Below are positions 35,212-47,471 of a stretch of DNA of 64,000 nt, one piece after another. Origin of the DNA: Actinomycetota bacterium (GTDB taxonomy: Bacteria > Actinomycetota > Thermoleophilia > Solirubrobacterales > 70-9); assembly GCA_018268695.1 (NCBI GenBank), contig JAFDWD010000006.1, forward strand, positions 16,911 through 80,910. The letters are read 5' to 3'. Numbering within the stretch: the first letter of the stretch is position 1; each line of letters begins with the position of its first letter. The notes under the pieces were generated by a model that saw only the letters and a list, made by a program, of their open reading frames with translations, did not search any database and was not told the DNA's origin. The translations under genes and the position numbers were made by a program.

Positions 35212-36595
35212 TCAGACTTAGGCTCGCTTCGATACGAGGGTAATGCCCTTTCCCGGAAACTAAGGTTGAACGCGGTGGTGGTTCTGCACTATCAGCTTAT
35301 TGTGAATGTTAGGGCGATGCTGCAGGTTAATGCACTTCGGCTCAGACTGCAGAACCTTCCGCATAATCGGCTGGGTGGTGTTGGGCTTCTCGACAGGACC
35401 GAACTTGACTTCTTCGTGGTGGAATTCGGACGAGCGTTCTTCATCGTCGAGCATCTTCCGCAGGCTAGTAACGCTGACCTTCCCCGGTTTGTTGGATACG
35501 CTGCTCGGAATATGGGAGTACAAACTGCTGATACTTTCAGCATCGTCGTTGTTGGAGAGATCCAGCAGCTTGCCCGTTGACTTGACGCTCTTGCAGCTTA
35601 TCAAGGAGCCACTCGTGAAGATATTGTGCAGTTTGCGCTTCATCTATTGGCAGCTCTGCTGAGTCTTCCTCATGTCGATGCCTCGCCGAAGAAAGGCAAC
35701 GCACTTATTGACGAGCGTGTCCGGACGGTTTTAGTGGTGCTGCTCCTTGATGTACTCAAGTTGCTTGTAGGCGGGGTAGCCGTTGAAGAGCTTCTCGGTG
35801 TGCTCACAACTGACCATCTTATCATTCTTGGAAGTGATGAACATGCCCGGTGTCGTAATCCTTCCTACATACGCCTTGAGTTTGAGTTCACTCAGGCTCC
35901 AACCGCACTTCTCCTGGATCCTCCCATCGATCATGGGCACCAGCGGCGAAAATGCAAACTGCGGTAGCCCCGTTTTTTCGCTAGCGAGTTATTTTATCAG
36001 CCGCTTCAAACTCCGGAACGGACTGTCGTATATACAGCACCTCACTAGCTCTCTGTGTTGGCTCTTGCTGACGAACAACAACGCCGTGACTGCTCCCATG
36101 CTCCGACCCCACAGGCAGATGTCTTTGGCCTTCCTTTGGTGCAGGAGATATTCAACGATGTGCTCCAAGTCTTCACTTTCCCGCACTCCCAACGAAACGT
36201 AGTCGCCGTCGGACACTCCCGACCCCGTGCAGTCGAAAACCACGACGTTTAGTTCGGTTTAGAGGAGAGCCTTCAGATAGGTGATTCCTGCATGCACTAT
36301 AGTGACTACCTTCCAGTCGGCAGCCGTTGTTGGCGTGTAGGTAGATCACATAGGGACGCTGTCCCGACTGTGCTGGCTGCTGAATTTAAAAGATGCTGAA
36401 GTGCAATCTCTTACCGTGCCTATTCAAAAGCGTGTCGTCGAATCGTTCGATGTTGAGCGGACGCCCACTCACCACGGAGTGAATGCTGAACTCCTTGGGA
36501 CCTGTATGAGCACTCCCACTACCGAGTCGGTTGATGCGATACTGCTAGCGCATGGGCCGCAGAATGTATTCGACTATCTGGTCAATGAAGTTCAT
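35212..36595 (-). CDS. Alpha/beta hydrolase (serine aminopeptidase S33-like)
   Basis: 446 residues from exons 36523-36595, 36310-36501 and 35212-36287; introns 36502-36522 (21 nt) and 36288-36309 (22 nt). Splicing gives EYILRPMREQYRINRLGPKEF and YVIYLHANNGCRLEGITYL, the conserved N-terminus and oxyanion-side strand of this group. The nucleophile elbow is LWGRSMGAVTALL (GxSxG, Ser). Also FDCTGSGVSDGDYVSLG and a later MFITSKNDKMV (acid strand). A His-containing segment (VSCEHTEKLF) supplies the third residue. The C-terminal 200 residues are polar and of unknown role. Substrate unknown; plants and protists have many such lipase/esterase-like proteins. Confidence 0.88.
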
Positions 36596-36622
36596 AACCG
36601 ATAATAATGAGGAGGACTTCCT

Positions 36623-37615
36623 TCATATATTATTATACGACGCATTCATCAGAGCAAATGACTCTCGCATCGCTTGCGCGTAGTACATAGAGTACTGCAA
36701 CATGGGGTTGACCTGCGGGTAGGGGAAAGGAGACGTAGGCAGGCCACCCATCATCATCTGCATCATCATACTATTCCATAAGTACTGCTTCATTAGCAGT
36801 ACGTCTGCGGGAGACGAGAGAGGTGGCTGCGAGTACTGCGTCAGTTGGAAGTATTCTGGACGCTCCTCTACGGGCTGCCTCTGCTGTTCGACCCGCTCCT
36901 GAGGGTAGATGAAGGCAGACTGGGTTTTTCTGCGTTTCGCCGGCGGTCGCTCAACGATAGCGTCGTCGTCGCCCTCCAAATCAATGACCTCGGGCTTCTT
37001 GATGGTAGCTTTTGAAACGTCGGTGGGGGCATCGCTGAGCGTCGATTTGAGAGGACAATTGTTGAATTCTTCGGCTGCTTCCAAAATGTAGCCGTTGAAT
37101 TTGTTCCTGCGGATGCACTGCTTGTGGCTATTCTCCCGGATGTGCTGCGTCATTAGAATTGTTACCTTTATGTAGTCTTCGTAGTCGCACTTGCAGACTC
37201 CGCAAAACCGGTACTTCCTGCTGGGTTTTGGCAGCCACTAAATCAGCCAGACATTACCATCGAAAATCCGGAGTAGAGGGCCTCCTTAACCTTAATCTCG
37301 TGTTCTTCGTGGATGCGATCGTCCTGCTCCGTGTACTGGGCCTAAGTTCGGACTCCGGCGTACCTTATCAATGGGAAGCAGAAAGGCACGCGTGTAGTGC
37401 TTTTAATCGAAATTGAAGACGGGTAACACCGACTCGTGGACTTGCAACGCCCTAAGATCGGTCGACTGTTACTTGTTGAGTTTGGGACAGAACTTGGCTT
37501 GAATCTCGCGGCTGAAGTGCAGATTCTTCTGCCGAGGCGCCAGTTGAAAAAGGTGGTTGGTGCACTTGCTTATACAACGAACGTGACCGCATTTCTACGC
37601 GTTCTGCTCTTTCAT
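36623..37615 (-). CDS. DBF4: Dbf4-like zinc-finger regulatory subunit
   Basis: 309 residues from four exons (37364-37615, 37258-37341, 37166-37237, 36623-37144) separated by introns of 22 (37342-37363), 20 (37238-37257) and 21 nt (37145-37165). Splicing assembles KYRFCGVCKCDYEDYIKHIRENSHKQ: the DBF4-type CCHH finger (motif C), with the later N-x-F-N-x-Y. An N-terminal segment (RAFLLPIDKAQYTEQDDR) may correspond to motif M. The C-terminus is disordered, with a basic PAKRRKTQ signal and a Met-rich end. No BRCT-like N domain is seen. In other eukaryotes Dbf4 activates Cdc7 kinase for origin firing. The fragmented small exons make this easy to miss. Confidence 0.82.
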
Positions 37616-37723
37616 TGATTTATTATAATGAACGGGACTGCCATAGCTAATAAACCCGGCATGGGAAACTGAGAGGCCCCTGGCATCCGAATCAATTATC
37701 CTTCTTATGTAAATTTATTTCCA

Positions 37724-39232
37724 TCATTTTTTGAGGATTATCGTTTTTGTTTCCAAGTAGGTGTTCAGACCGTCCTCTCCGAGCTCTCGGCCGACGCCAG
37801 AGTCCTTGTACCCGCCGAAGGGCGTTGTCGTGTCTTGCCAGTCGTAACAGTTCACGTAGACGGTGCCGGCCTTGAGCTGAGTCATCACTCTCATGGCACG
37901 CTCCACACTTTCAGTCACGATGCCTGCTCCCAGTCCGTATTGGCTTGAGTTAGCGCGAGTAATGGCTTCCTCCTCCGATTTGAACTTGAGGATGCACATC
38001 ACCGGACCGAAGATTTCTTCCCGGGCAATGGTCATGTTATCCTTGACGTCGATGAAGATAGTTGGCTCAATAAAGAAGCCTTTTTCGCCGACTCGCTTTC
38101 CACCAGTGACGATAACAGCGCCCTCTTCCTGTCCTTTTTTAATGTAGCCCATCACCCTGTCAAACTGTTCCTTCGACACTTGCGGGCCCTGATTGGTCTC
38201 CTTGTTCAAAGGATCTCCCACCTTAATGCCTTTAGCGACTGCGATCGCTCTCTTAACGAATTCATCGTAGATGGCTTCATGCACGAAGGTTCGGCTGCCC
38301 GCAATGCAGCTTTGACCGGCGTTGTTGAAGATGCTTGTGGCCTGAGGAACAGCGAGGTCCAGCTTGGCGTCTTCGAAGATGATGTTGGCTGATTTACCTC
38401 CCAGTTCGAGAGTGATACGCTTCAAATTCTTTTGGTGGGAGTCCTTCATGATCTTGTAACCCACCTCCGTGGAGCCAGTGAAGGCGATCTTGTCGACATT
38501 TGGGTGGTGAGTCAGGAAGGCTCCGGTTTTGCCGTCGCCAGAAATGATGTTAATGACTCCTTTGGGAAATCCAGCATCATTAATTAATTTTCCCAGTTTC
38601 AAGGCAGTGAGCGGGGTCTGCTCGGCTGGCTTTATGACGATTGTGCAGCCAGTCGCCAATGCAGGTGCCATCTTCCAAGCTTGCATCAATAACGGGTAGT
38701 TCCAGGGAATGATTTGTCCCACGACTCCAACAGGCTCCTTCTTGGTCATGCCGAAGTAAGGTCCAGCCATTTCAAAGGTCGAACCCTTAATCTTGTCACA
38801 CCATCCGCCGTAATACCTGTAGCACTTTACAGTAAAGGGAAGGTCTTCAGTTTTGGCATTGACCAAGGGTTTCCCGTTGTTGAGGGTCTCAATGAGCGCG
38901 AGCTCTTCGATGTTCTGTTCAATCAGATCTCCGAACTTCTTGATTATTTGACCCCGGTCAAAAGCGTCCATTTTTGACCATTCGCCAGAATCGAAAGCTC
39001 GGCGAGCGGCTTCGACAGCGCAGTTGACATCCTCCTGGCCGGCTTCTTCCACTTCCGCAATAACCTCCTCAGTGGCGGGGTTGTACACTCGGAATTTCTT
39101 TCCGGTTTTGGCGTGCACATACTCTCCGTCAATGAAAAGCCGAGTCTCATACTTGGGTGTTGCCTGCATTTCAGCTTTGTAAATATTATAGCCCGCGAAA
39201 GATCTGAAGCACTTAAGCACCAGTCGTTTCAT
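37724..39232 (-). CDS. Aldehyde dehydrogenase (ALDH1/2 type)
   Basis: 502 residues, single exon, TGA stop, and no TAA/TAG codon at all. Family landmarks: IPWNYPLLMQAWKMAPALA, KPAEQTPLTAL, FTGSTEVG (NAD loop), ITLELGGKSANI (catalytic Glu), FNNAGQSCIAGSRTFV (catalytic Cys), EEIFGPVMCI, and GYKDSGVGRELGEDGLNTYLE. Reaction: aldehyde + NAD(P)+ to carboxylate. The N-terminus MKRLVLKCFRSFAGYNIYKAE is basic and hydrophobic, like a mitochondrial presequence, which fits ALDH2. Start ATG 39232 is the first Met with this leader. The gene lies 34 bp upstream of nothing but the stop of the next gene, on the same strand. Confidence 0.96.
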   Translation of the reverse strand: MKRLVLKCFRSFAGYNIYKAEMQATPKYETRLFIDGEYVHAKTGKKFRVYNPATEEVIAEVEEAGQEDVNCAVEAARRAFDSGEWSKMDAFDRGQIIKKFGDLIEQNIEELALIETLNNGKPLVNAKTEDLPFTVKCYRYYGGWCDKIKGSTFEMAGPYFGMTKKEPVGVVGQIIPWNYPLLMQAWKMAPALATGCTIVIKPAEQTPLTALKLGKLINDAGFPKGVINIISGDGKTGAFLTHHPNVDKIAFTGSTEVGYKIMKDSHQKNLKRITLELGGKSANIIFEDAKLDLAVPQATSIFNNAGQSCIAGSRTFVHEAIYDEFVKRAIAVAKGIKVGDPLNKETNQGPQVSKEQFDRVMGYIKKGQEEGAVIVTGGKRVGEKGFFIEPTIFIDVKDNMTIAREEIFGPVMCILKFKSEEEAITRANSSQYGLGAGIVTESVERAMRVMTQLKAGTVYVNCYDWQDTTTPFGGYKDSGVGRELGEDGLNTYLETKTIILKK

Positions 39233-39266
39233 GCTGCTTTTCTTCAAATAGCAATAACACAAACAA

Positions 39267-40031
39267 TCAAGCACGTTTTTTACGGACTGGCAGCACCGGT
39301 TCCTCCGCAACTCCAGCCGCAGCTGCGTTTTTGCGTTCCTGTCGACGTTCCTCTCTGTCCTTTTCGGTCCGCTTGTAGTACTTGTAGCAGGTGCAGCACG
39401 AAACCATCGCCAGGGTGAGGATCGCCATCAGGATCATTTTGGTCATGCGGGTTGCAGGGAACAGTCCAAAAAAGTATTTGTTCTTGTTCAGCGACTCCTC
39501 AAAGTACTCCTTGATGTTCTTACTCTTGAGTTCCTTCAAATCCCGGGTGTAGTTCTAAGTAACCAGCAAAACTACCTGTAGCACAGTTGCGATATGCTCA
39601 TCAAAGGCTGACGACTCGCCTGCCTTCTCTTCTTCAGTGAAGTCTCCAACAATCTCCTGAAAGGTCTTCGCCTGTGTGAGATTTTTGCCGATCAAGAAGG
39701 TCACTCTGTTTACTGCCTCCTTTAGGGTTATCTTCTGCATGCACCTCTTGACCATCGCAATGCCTGCGCGTGTAATCTCAGTAGGTTCTGATTCTTTGGT
39801 TTCGGTCTGAGGAACGCTTCCGTTTCCTTCGTCAATTACGACTGTCTCTGCGGGGTTCTTAGTGGAGAGGTATTCGTCGACGATCAGCCAGCACCCGGCC
39901 AGCATTTGCATCCTGATCACGTTCTTATCCTTCTTAAATGTCTCGAGGTCTTCGGTGTACTCGGGCGTTTCTAGTGGCGCCTTGGCTAACGCAGCCAATA
40001 CCACGACTAGCGCTATTAACAATCCTTTCAT
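39267..40031 (-). CDS. Single-pass secretory-pathway membrane protein
   Basis: 254 residues, ATG 40031, TGA 39267-39269. A TAG joins two ORFs that the standard code would separate. A signal peptide (MKGLLIALVVVLAALAKA) is followed by a helical ectodomain of about 150 residues with conserved-looking Cys (AGCWLIV, KRCMQKI). One transmembrane helix (MILMAILTLAMVSCCTCYKYY) has juxtamembrane Cys suited to palmitoylation, then a very charged 35-residue tail (RTEKDREERRQERK). Family unknown. It is divergent from POLR1A, with 135 bp between start codons. Confidence 0.75.
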
Positions 40032-40166
40032 TTCCAATTATTGTATCGCTCACCCAAAAAGTTGAGATCAGCAATGCTCTCAAGCAAGTGATATTTCAAC
40101 TCTTCAAGCAATCAATTGGCCGTGCTCGCTTTATTTATTAAATTATAAGTTGGACCTCACCAAAGG

Positions 40167-43100
40167 ATGGAGCACGACCTCAACCTTAGTCATCCCTGGT
40201 ACAGCGTTCACTCCGTTGAGTTCGGGTTCTACGAGCCAAGCGAAATTCGCAAGACCAGTGTCAAAGAACTCACCAACGCAATCGCCTTCGACAATAACAA
40301 GATGCCACAAGTCGGAGGACTCTACGACCCAGCTCTAGGAGTCTCCCCGAATGATCGATCGGCTGTCTGCATCACTTGTGGTCACGCCGGGCTTGATTGT
40401 TCAGGTCACATGGGTCACATTTAGCTGTTGGTTCCGGTCTACAATCCTCTCGTGATTGACCGACTGCTTCAGATCCTAAAAGCGGCTTGCTTGGAATGCC
40501 ACCGCTTTCGAGTGAGAAGCCACATTACTAAAAGGTACGTACTGGCGCTCAAACTCATCAAGAAGGGGATGTTGAACGAAGCCAAGGAACTCAACCAACT
40601 CCAAACGGAGCACCTGGAGAAGCAGCTGGCTCGCATGCAGCGTAACGAAGTCGAGCAGAAGGAGCCGAAGGACAAGGAGGCGAAGGAGGCAGCAAAGGCT
40701 CAACGCGAGCATTAACAATAAGAACAAAAGAAACTGAAGGACAGGATCAATAAGCTCCACGAAAGAAGGAAAGCCATCATCAGCAAGGCTGACGAGTTGA
40801 AAGATGTGCCGATGACTAACGCGTCGATCAGTTTGCTCACGGACACTGCTAAGGCTTACTTGAAGGAGATTCTGCACAAGTGCCCGCATTGTGCAAAGGT
40901 GTATCGAGTGGTGAAGAAGGAAGGTGCTAGCAAATTTTTCAGAATGAACGAACACCAGGAAAGCAGAAAGGCATCTACTTCAACTTCGAAGGGAGAAACT
41001 CACGTGGAGGAGTCAGAGGACGCATTACCCGAGAAATCGATGGTATCGTAGCGCCAGAAAAGCACGCACAGTATGCTCAGCGGTCAGACAAGCCAGACAG
41101 GCCAAAGCAAAGACAAAGAGTCCAATAAGGAATCGAACAAGGATCGCCCTAACCACAAAAAGCAATCGTACCTCACTCCAAAAGAAATCTACAACAGCCT
41201 GAAGCAGCTGTGGCGCAACGAATCAGCCATTCTGGAACAGATCTACGGAAATAGCTACGGCTCCAACGGCATGAACATGTTCTTCTTGCTGGTCGTGGGA
41301 GTTCCTCCAAACCGCTTCCGCCCAGAAAGCAAGGTAGGCGACGAAAAGTATCTGCACGATCACACCACGATTCTCACCAACGTAATCAAGAGCAACCGCG
41401 AACTCAAGCATATGGTCATTACCTAAAGCTTAGAAGCAGAGGGGCTCGGTGAACAGCTAAAGAAAACACGGTACGAGGAAAGGAACCTGCTATCGTTTAT
41501 GGAGCTGAAGATGTGCAATTGGGCGAAGGAGGCAATGCAAAGGCTCTCCCACAAGCACGAGTTCGTCAATAAATGGTTGGAGCTACAAGATCATATCAAC
41601 TGCTTCCTCGATGCGTCAAAGGCCAGCAAAGTCGCAGATAGGGAGTCCAAGGGAATCAAGCAAATCCTCGAAAAGAAGGAAGGGCTCTTCAGAATGAAGA
41701 TGATGGGTAAACGAGTCAACTACGCCGCTCGTTCCGTTATCTCTCCTGACCCGAGCCTGCAAACCGACGAGGTGGGACTGCCTCTCTTTATGGCGAAGAA
41801 GCTCACCTTCCCCGAGCCAGTCAACCAGTACAACTTCCAGCGGCTCAAGCAGTACATCATCAACGGAAAGGAATACCCAGGCGCTGCCTACCTCGAGATA
41901 GATAAGCGGCTTCTTCGTCTAGATCTTCTATCTGAAGAGAAGCGAATGTCTTTGGCAAGCGATTTGCTCGTCAACGGCCACAATAAGATCGTGTACCGCC
42001 ATCTAATGACTGGCGACAATGTGCTATTCAATCGTCAGCCAACCCTGCACAAGCCAGGACTGATGGCTCATAGAATACGCGTGTTGCCTCGTGAACAGAC
42101 CCTTCGCATGAACTACGCCAACTGTAAAAGCTACAACGCTGACTTCGACGGAGACGAAATGAATCTGCACGCTCTGCAGACGTACACTGCGAAGGCCGAG
42201 GCTGAGCTCTGCATCACCGATCGAATCTACGCGAACCCAACCAACGGCAAGCCCATCCGAGAGCTCATTCAAGACTCGATTATATCGGCTGTGTATCTCA
42301 CAATGAAGGACACCTTCCTTACCAAGGAAGAGTACTCGGAACTGCTTTACCAATCGACTTTCGCGCTCTTCACCAAGCTGCCCAGAAACGTACGGATCTT
42401 CCTGCTCAAGCCTGCCATCATCAAACCCAAACAGCTGTGGACTGGCAAGCAGCTTATCAGCAACATCATCAAACTCATCGTCAACCTCTCAGACGAAAGC
42501 TCCAAAAAGGAATTGGGCTTGACCATGCGGGCAAAGACGAAAGTGCCTGCTAGTTACCTCGGTGAAGCTGCCAAGGAGGAGTCAGAGGTGCTCGTGTTCC
42601 ACAACGAGCTGCTGAAAGGACTCATCGATAAGAACCAGATCGGTAGCAACTCCGATTATGGGTTGGTACATTCCTTCAACGAACTGTACGGTTACAAACT
42701 TACTGGGCAACTAATGACATGCCTGACCAAGCTGTTCAGCAGCTACCTGCAAGTCCATGGCTTCACCTGCGGCATGGACGACCTGATTCTGCGCAAGGAC
42801 GCTGAGAAATCTCGGAAAGTCAAGATCGAGGAAGTGCATAAGAAGACGGTGGAGGAAGTAGCTAAGCATCTCGGCGTTAAGTAGAGCTTCGACGGTATTG
42901 ACTTCGTGGGGAGGCCCAGCTACGAATGCGACGACAACGGCGACTGCATCAAGGAAGAAGAAGCCAACAAACCGACTCTCACTGAGGAGTCTGAGCTGGC
43001 TACTGCACTCAGAATCAAATACATCACTGAAGAGCAGTCAGTGGTGGAGCTCGACGAGGAGTTCAAGCACCATCTGTACGAAGGAGCGGAGTCCATAGTC

Positions 43101-45171
43101 GAGGACTCACTGAAGGGATTCGTCAAGCGCTTCCCACACAACAACTTCAGCATGATGACGGTTACTGGTGCCAAGGGCTCTAACATCAACCATTCGCAGG
43201 TGAGTGTCATGCTCGGACAGCAGGAACTGGAGGGCAAGCGAGTGCCCATGATGATCTCCAAGAAGACACTGCCTTGCTTTATCCCCTGTGATCCCAATCC
43301 GCGCGCCTATGGGTTTATCTCGGATCGGTTCCTGTCAGGGCTGCGGCAGCAAGAGTTCTTCTTCCACTGTATGGCCGGCAGAGAGGGTCTGATCGACACT
43401 GCCGTGAAGACCTCTCGAAGTGGGTACCTGCAGCGTTGCCTCATGAAGCATCTGGAATCGTTGAAGGTCGAGTACGACTACACGGTGAGGGATGCCGACG
43501 CCGGCATCATTCAGTTCTATTACGGAGAAGATTCCATCGACCCGACCCGGCAGAAGTTCCTGGAGAAGTTTGACTTCCTCCGCGAAAATGAAAGCACTTT
43601 CCGCAAGAAGTACGACCTCGAGCACTTAAAGGACTCTCTTAAAACCAAGGAAATCAAGGAGTTCAAGAAGAAGCAGCCCAAGAACAGCTCAGAAACCATC
43701 ATGAACAAGTTCCACATAGGTAGCAACCTGGGCAGCTGCTCCGAAAAGTGCTACAGCGATCTCAAGAAATACCTGAAGGACAGTGAAAACATCAAAGACA
43801 AGATTGAGTTTACGCAGCTGTTCCAGCTGAAGTATCTCCACTCACTGGTGCAACCGGGAGAAAGTGTGGGCTGCACTGCTGCGCAAGCAGTCGGCGAGCC
43901 ATCTACTCAGATGACTCTCAACACCTTCCATCTCGCTGGGCATGGAGGAGTCAATCTGACTCTCGGTATTCCTCGTCTGCGAGAAATCCTGATGACATCG
44001 ACAGACAAACTGAAAACGCCGGTGATGGAGCTCAACTTCCGCAACAAAGACACCATTACAATGGAAGAAGCAAACTTCTTTGCGCAGCAATTGCAGAAGG
44101 TGCGGTTGCTGTCGCTTGTGCACGAAATCGAGGTGTAAGAACGAAAGAAGCTCTTCGAGAAGGACCAACTGCTGTCACCTGAAAATCGTAAACGCATCTA
44201 TAAGATCCGAATTGTCTTCGAAAGTCTGAAGCTCATCGAAAGGGAGTTCGGCATCAACTACGATCAGATTCAAGAAAAGATTCGCGGGGACTTCATCCTG
44301 GCCCTCATTGACCATATAGAACGAGTTCAAAAGCGCAACGAGCTCAAGACGGAGCATAAACGAGTCCACAAAGAATAGAACGATGAGGATGCCGACGAAG
44401 ACAAAGCAGAAGGAGAAGAACCAGCAGAAGAGGCCTAAGGAGAGGCTCCAAAAGCCAGCGAAATGGAGATTGAATAGGACAAGGAAGATAAAGAAGAGCA
44501 GGACAAGTACAAGCACGTGTTGGATTCTCCGTACTACGAGTCAATGTCCTTCTCGCGAGATGACTGCACAATCGAAGTGAAGGTCCCACTGAGCCTCAAG
44601 AAATTCTTGATGACAAGTGTCATTGAAAGACTCCTCAAGGCTACAATTCTGCGTCAAACCAAGGGCATAAACCGTGCCGTGGTCGTCATGAAGAATCAAC
44701 GGCCTTACATCCAGACATAAGGAGTCAACTTCAAAGCGGTAGCAGGCCTGGACTTTATTGACCAGAACACGACATCCTCCAACGACATCCAAGCCATTTA
44801 CCACACTCTCGGCGTACATTTCTCATTAAGCTTAGATTGAAGGGGCGCGAGCAGCCATCATCAAAGAAATCGTTTCGGTGTTCAGACCGTACGGAGTGGA
44901 AGTCAACCACCGGCATCTATACCTCATCGCTGACTACCTGACCTTCCCCGGAGTCATCAAGGCCATGAACCGCAACTGGATGCAGGATCACGTCAGTCCA
45001 TTCTTGAAGATGTCTTTCGAGACTTCGGTTAACTTCCTGACAATGGCTGCTTGCCATCGCGAAGTAGATACTTGCCGCACGCCCAGCAGTCAGATCGTGC
45101 TGGGTCAACCACCGACGATCGGCACGGGAGTATTCGATCTGTTGATGGACATGAAATTCAGGGGTGAATGA
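40167..45171 (+). CDS. POLR1A: RNA polymerase I largest subunit (RPA1/RPA190)
   Basis: 1660 residues from exons 40167-44813 and 44836-45171, with a 22-nt intron at 44814-44835 that restores YHTLG then IEGARAAIIKEI. N-terminal zinc module ITCGHAGLDCSGHMGHIEL (residues about 69-87), active-site loop NADFDGDEM at 657-665, QPTLHKPGLMAHR, the bridge-helix/trigger-loop region GREGLIDTAVKTSRSGYLQR, QAVGEPSTQMTLNTFHLAGHGGVN, and the C-terminal Pol I signature (RHLYLIADYLTFPGV). TAG codon 86 (GHI-E-L) and TAA codon 1518 (T-E-GVN) fall on conserved Glu. Eleven TAA/TAG codons in all, mostly in charged insertions. It transcribes rDNA in the nucleolus. Confidence 0.97.
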
Positions 45172-45480
45172 GGACAGCCTTCAGTGATTCGTGCATATTT
45201 AAAGAATCTTGGAAGGGCGATTCGACCCCAATTGTTTTGGGCTTTGCTTAAGTTCGATGCTAAAATAAAAATAAATAAATTGGTGCCTGACTCACAGTCT
45301 GAATCTTAGTGGTCAGGTCAGGAAGAGCAGTTATCAGAGGAGGCTTCACAGCTTGTGAGTCCTTTGGCCTAATTTTCGATTGGGCTGGGCTTTGGCCCCG
45401 TGCTGCGCACTTTCCCGCCCGGCATGCCTTCATCATTTGAATCGATTTGAGAGGAAAAATCAAATCGCACCGGCCGACCG
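45172..45480. other. Convergent 3' spacer
   Basis: 309 bp between the POLR1A and SET-gene stops. It contains an A/T-rich run (aaaataaaaataaataaat, about 45261-45279) that could serve as a 3' processing signal. Small ORFs here are not supported. Confidence 0.45.
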
Positions 45481-47276
45481 TCATTCTGCCTCGGTCATTT
45501 CTGCGATAACGCGATTCAAGTACCCGCGGTACTATTTGTACTACTGGCGCTTCGCGGCCTTGACGAACTCGGTGCAGCGCATCGAAAAGATCCGGCACAT
45601 ACGCTGCACGATCCTCAGGAAGTAGTGCAGGATCTCCTTCTCGCCCTTGCGCAGCAGCATGCAATTCATCACGTTCACCGAAAAGGAATTTGGTTCTTCA
45701 AGCAGCTTTCTATCTTGGGCCAGCGTCGTCGGGTATTACTTTAGCTGCGCTTCCAACAATTCCTTCAGATAGGTCCAGCATCTTCCTTCCAGTTCGAAGT
45801 TGATAAAGGGAGTCGAAAAGACTCGGAAGCCGAATGGTCCTGTGCTTTCCTTGCAGGTCTCCTATCTCATATACACGCTTACCTTCATGACCTCAAGCTA
45901 CTTCTCACCTGCCAGCACGAACCTAAGCGCTGCGAGCAATTACTCAACGGTCTTGTCCTAAAAGTTCTTGAGTAGTCGGAACGGCTGGAAGGTAGAGTCC
46001 CTGCCGAGCAGCTCGCTCTTGTCCTCCAGCAGGGGATCCTCATCGAGCAGTTCGATCTTGACTGCCTGCATCAACCAAGCAGTACCACTTCGTTAGAATC
46101 GTTGTTGGGAAGCACGAAGCCGTAGTTGAGCAGGAATCTGGAGTTACACTTTCGCCCATAGGAATCAAAGATCTCCTTATTCTTGTCGATTTCAGTGACA
46201 GCCTCGATGGTGAAGCCTTCCTGACTATCAGAGTAGCTCCAGATAGTCTGCTTGGGCGCCCGGTGGTTCAGCATATCCGCCAGTGGCACTAGTGCGTCCG
46301 TCTTTACTTCGCGGATGGTGATGCCAAAGATGCGGGAGCAGACGGTCATGCGGGCCCAGCAGAACTCCTCGAAGGAGAACCGGGCAAAGTCGGGCTAGCA
46401 CTCGACGATGGTATGGTAGTCGCGGCGAATGTCGCTGCGCTTCTGCTCGAGCTGCTCCAGGAAGTAGGAACCTTTGAGTTCGGCCAGCTCCTCCTGCGAG
46501 TAGTACAGGGGGAAATGCCGGTGCTCCCTCGGCAGCACTTAAATATATTATTTGAATGGTGATTCCTCGCTAGCCTTCTGCTCCAGTAGGTAGATGGCGA
46601 GCGTGCAGTGCTTCGGCGAACAGAGCTCCAGCCGACGGCTGTTGATGACTCGCACCGTCGGGCTCGTCTGTGCCAGCTCAATCGTGATCATGCACCGCAG
46701 CGGCACGAACAGCAGCAGTTCATTCTTCTGGCCTAACGACTGAGATACTTCGATGCGCGCAGTCGACACCACGCAACGGTCGCTCGGATCGTAGCTGTGC
46801 ACGCCGATCTTCTTGAAGTCGGCACCGCTGTCGCTCAGCCATTGCAGCATGGCGTCGACCTGCCGTCGGTGGCCTCCCAGTTCCGAGGCTTATCTAGCCT
46901 GCCTAGCACTACGGCTTACTGACTGTAGGCGGATTGCCAGCCGCGAAACCTCCTCAGCGGGGGCTGCTCGCTGTTCGGCCTGCTTCAGAAATTGTTGCGC
47001 CTCCTGCAGATAACGACGAAGTAAAACCTCGAGCCGGCCGAGAGCGGTGAGAGCCTCGCAGGCCCGCAGATACCCTTTTTGGTAGGTGGCGTCAAGTGCA
47101 ATGGACTGACGGGCATCCGAAAGAGCCTCTTCGTACTTCTCGAGCTGAATGCGTGCTACTGCCAGATTGTTCCAGATGCGGGCGTCGCCTCTTTCGTAAT
47201 CGATGGCCTGCTTGTACATACGTTCAGCCAGGTGAAAATCGTGAGCATTGAATGCTTCATTGCCCAACTGCTACAT
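45481..47276 (-). CDS. TPR-SET protein lysine methyltransferase
   Basis: 584 residues from exons 46086-47276, 45883-46065 and 45481-45861; introns 46066-46085 (20 nt) and, probably, 45862-45882 (21 nt, in frame). A TAA joins an N-terminal TPR unit pair (GNEAFNAHDFHLAERMYKQAI, NNLAVARIQLEKYEEAL) to a SETD3/Rubisco-methyltransferase-type SET domain. Its landmarks are LLLFVPLRCMITIE, LPREHRHFPLYYSQEEL, ALVPLADMLNHRAPKQ (SAM/substrate site) and IFDSYGRKCNSRFLLNYGFVL. The C-terminal Rubis-binding-like helical part follows. The second codon is itself TAG (M-E-QLGNEAF). Substrate unknown; animal SETD3 methylates actin His, plant relatives methylate Lys. Confidence 0.87.
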
Positions 47277-47471
47277 TAGTCAAAGGACAGATCACAGGGA
47301 AAGCGGACGAGCATAACCGCGTCCGTCGTCGAACCCGCCATACCTTGTACTTCTGTGCTGACTCAAGCCTTGCAGCCCGTTCCTTGCTGCCGGCTCCCTA
47401 CATATCAATTCTTTTAATTGTCGAAGATATTTTAGTTCAGCAAAGATAGGGCGGTGTTTCCAATTCTGACG

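Noticed and set aside
45260..45664. 134-codon minus-strand ORF at the 3' end of the SET gene
   Set aside because: It is a shadow; the SET protein reads better in another frame down to TGA 45481.
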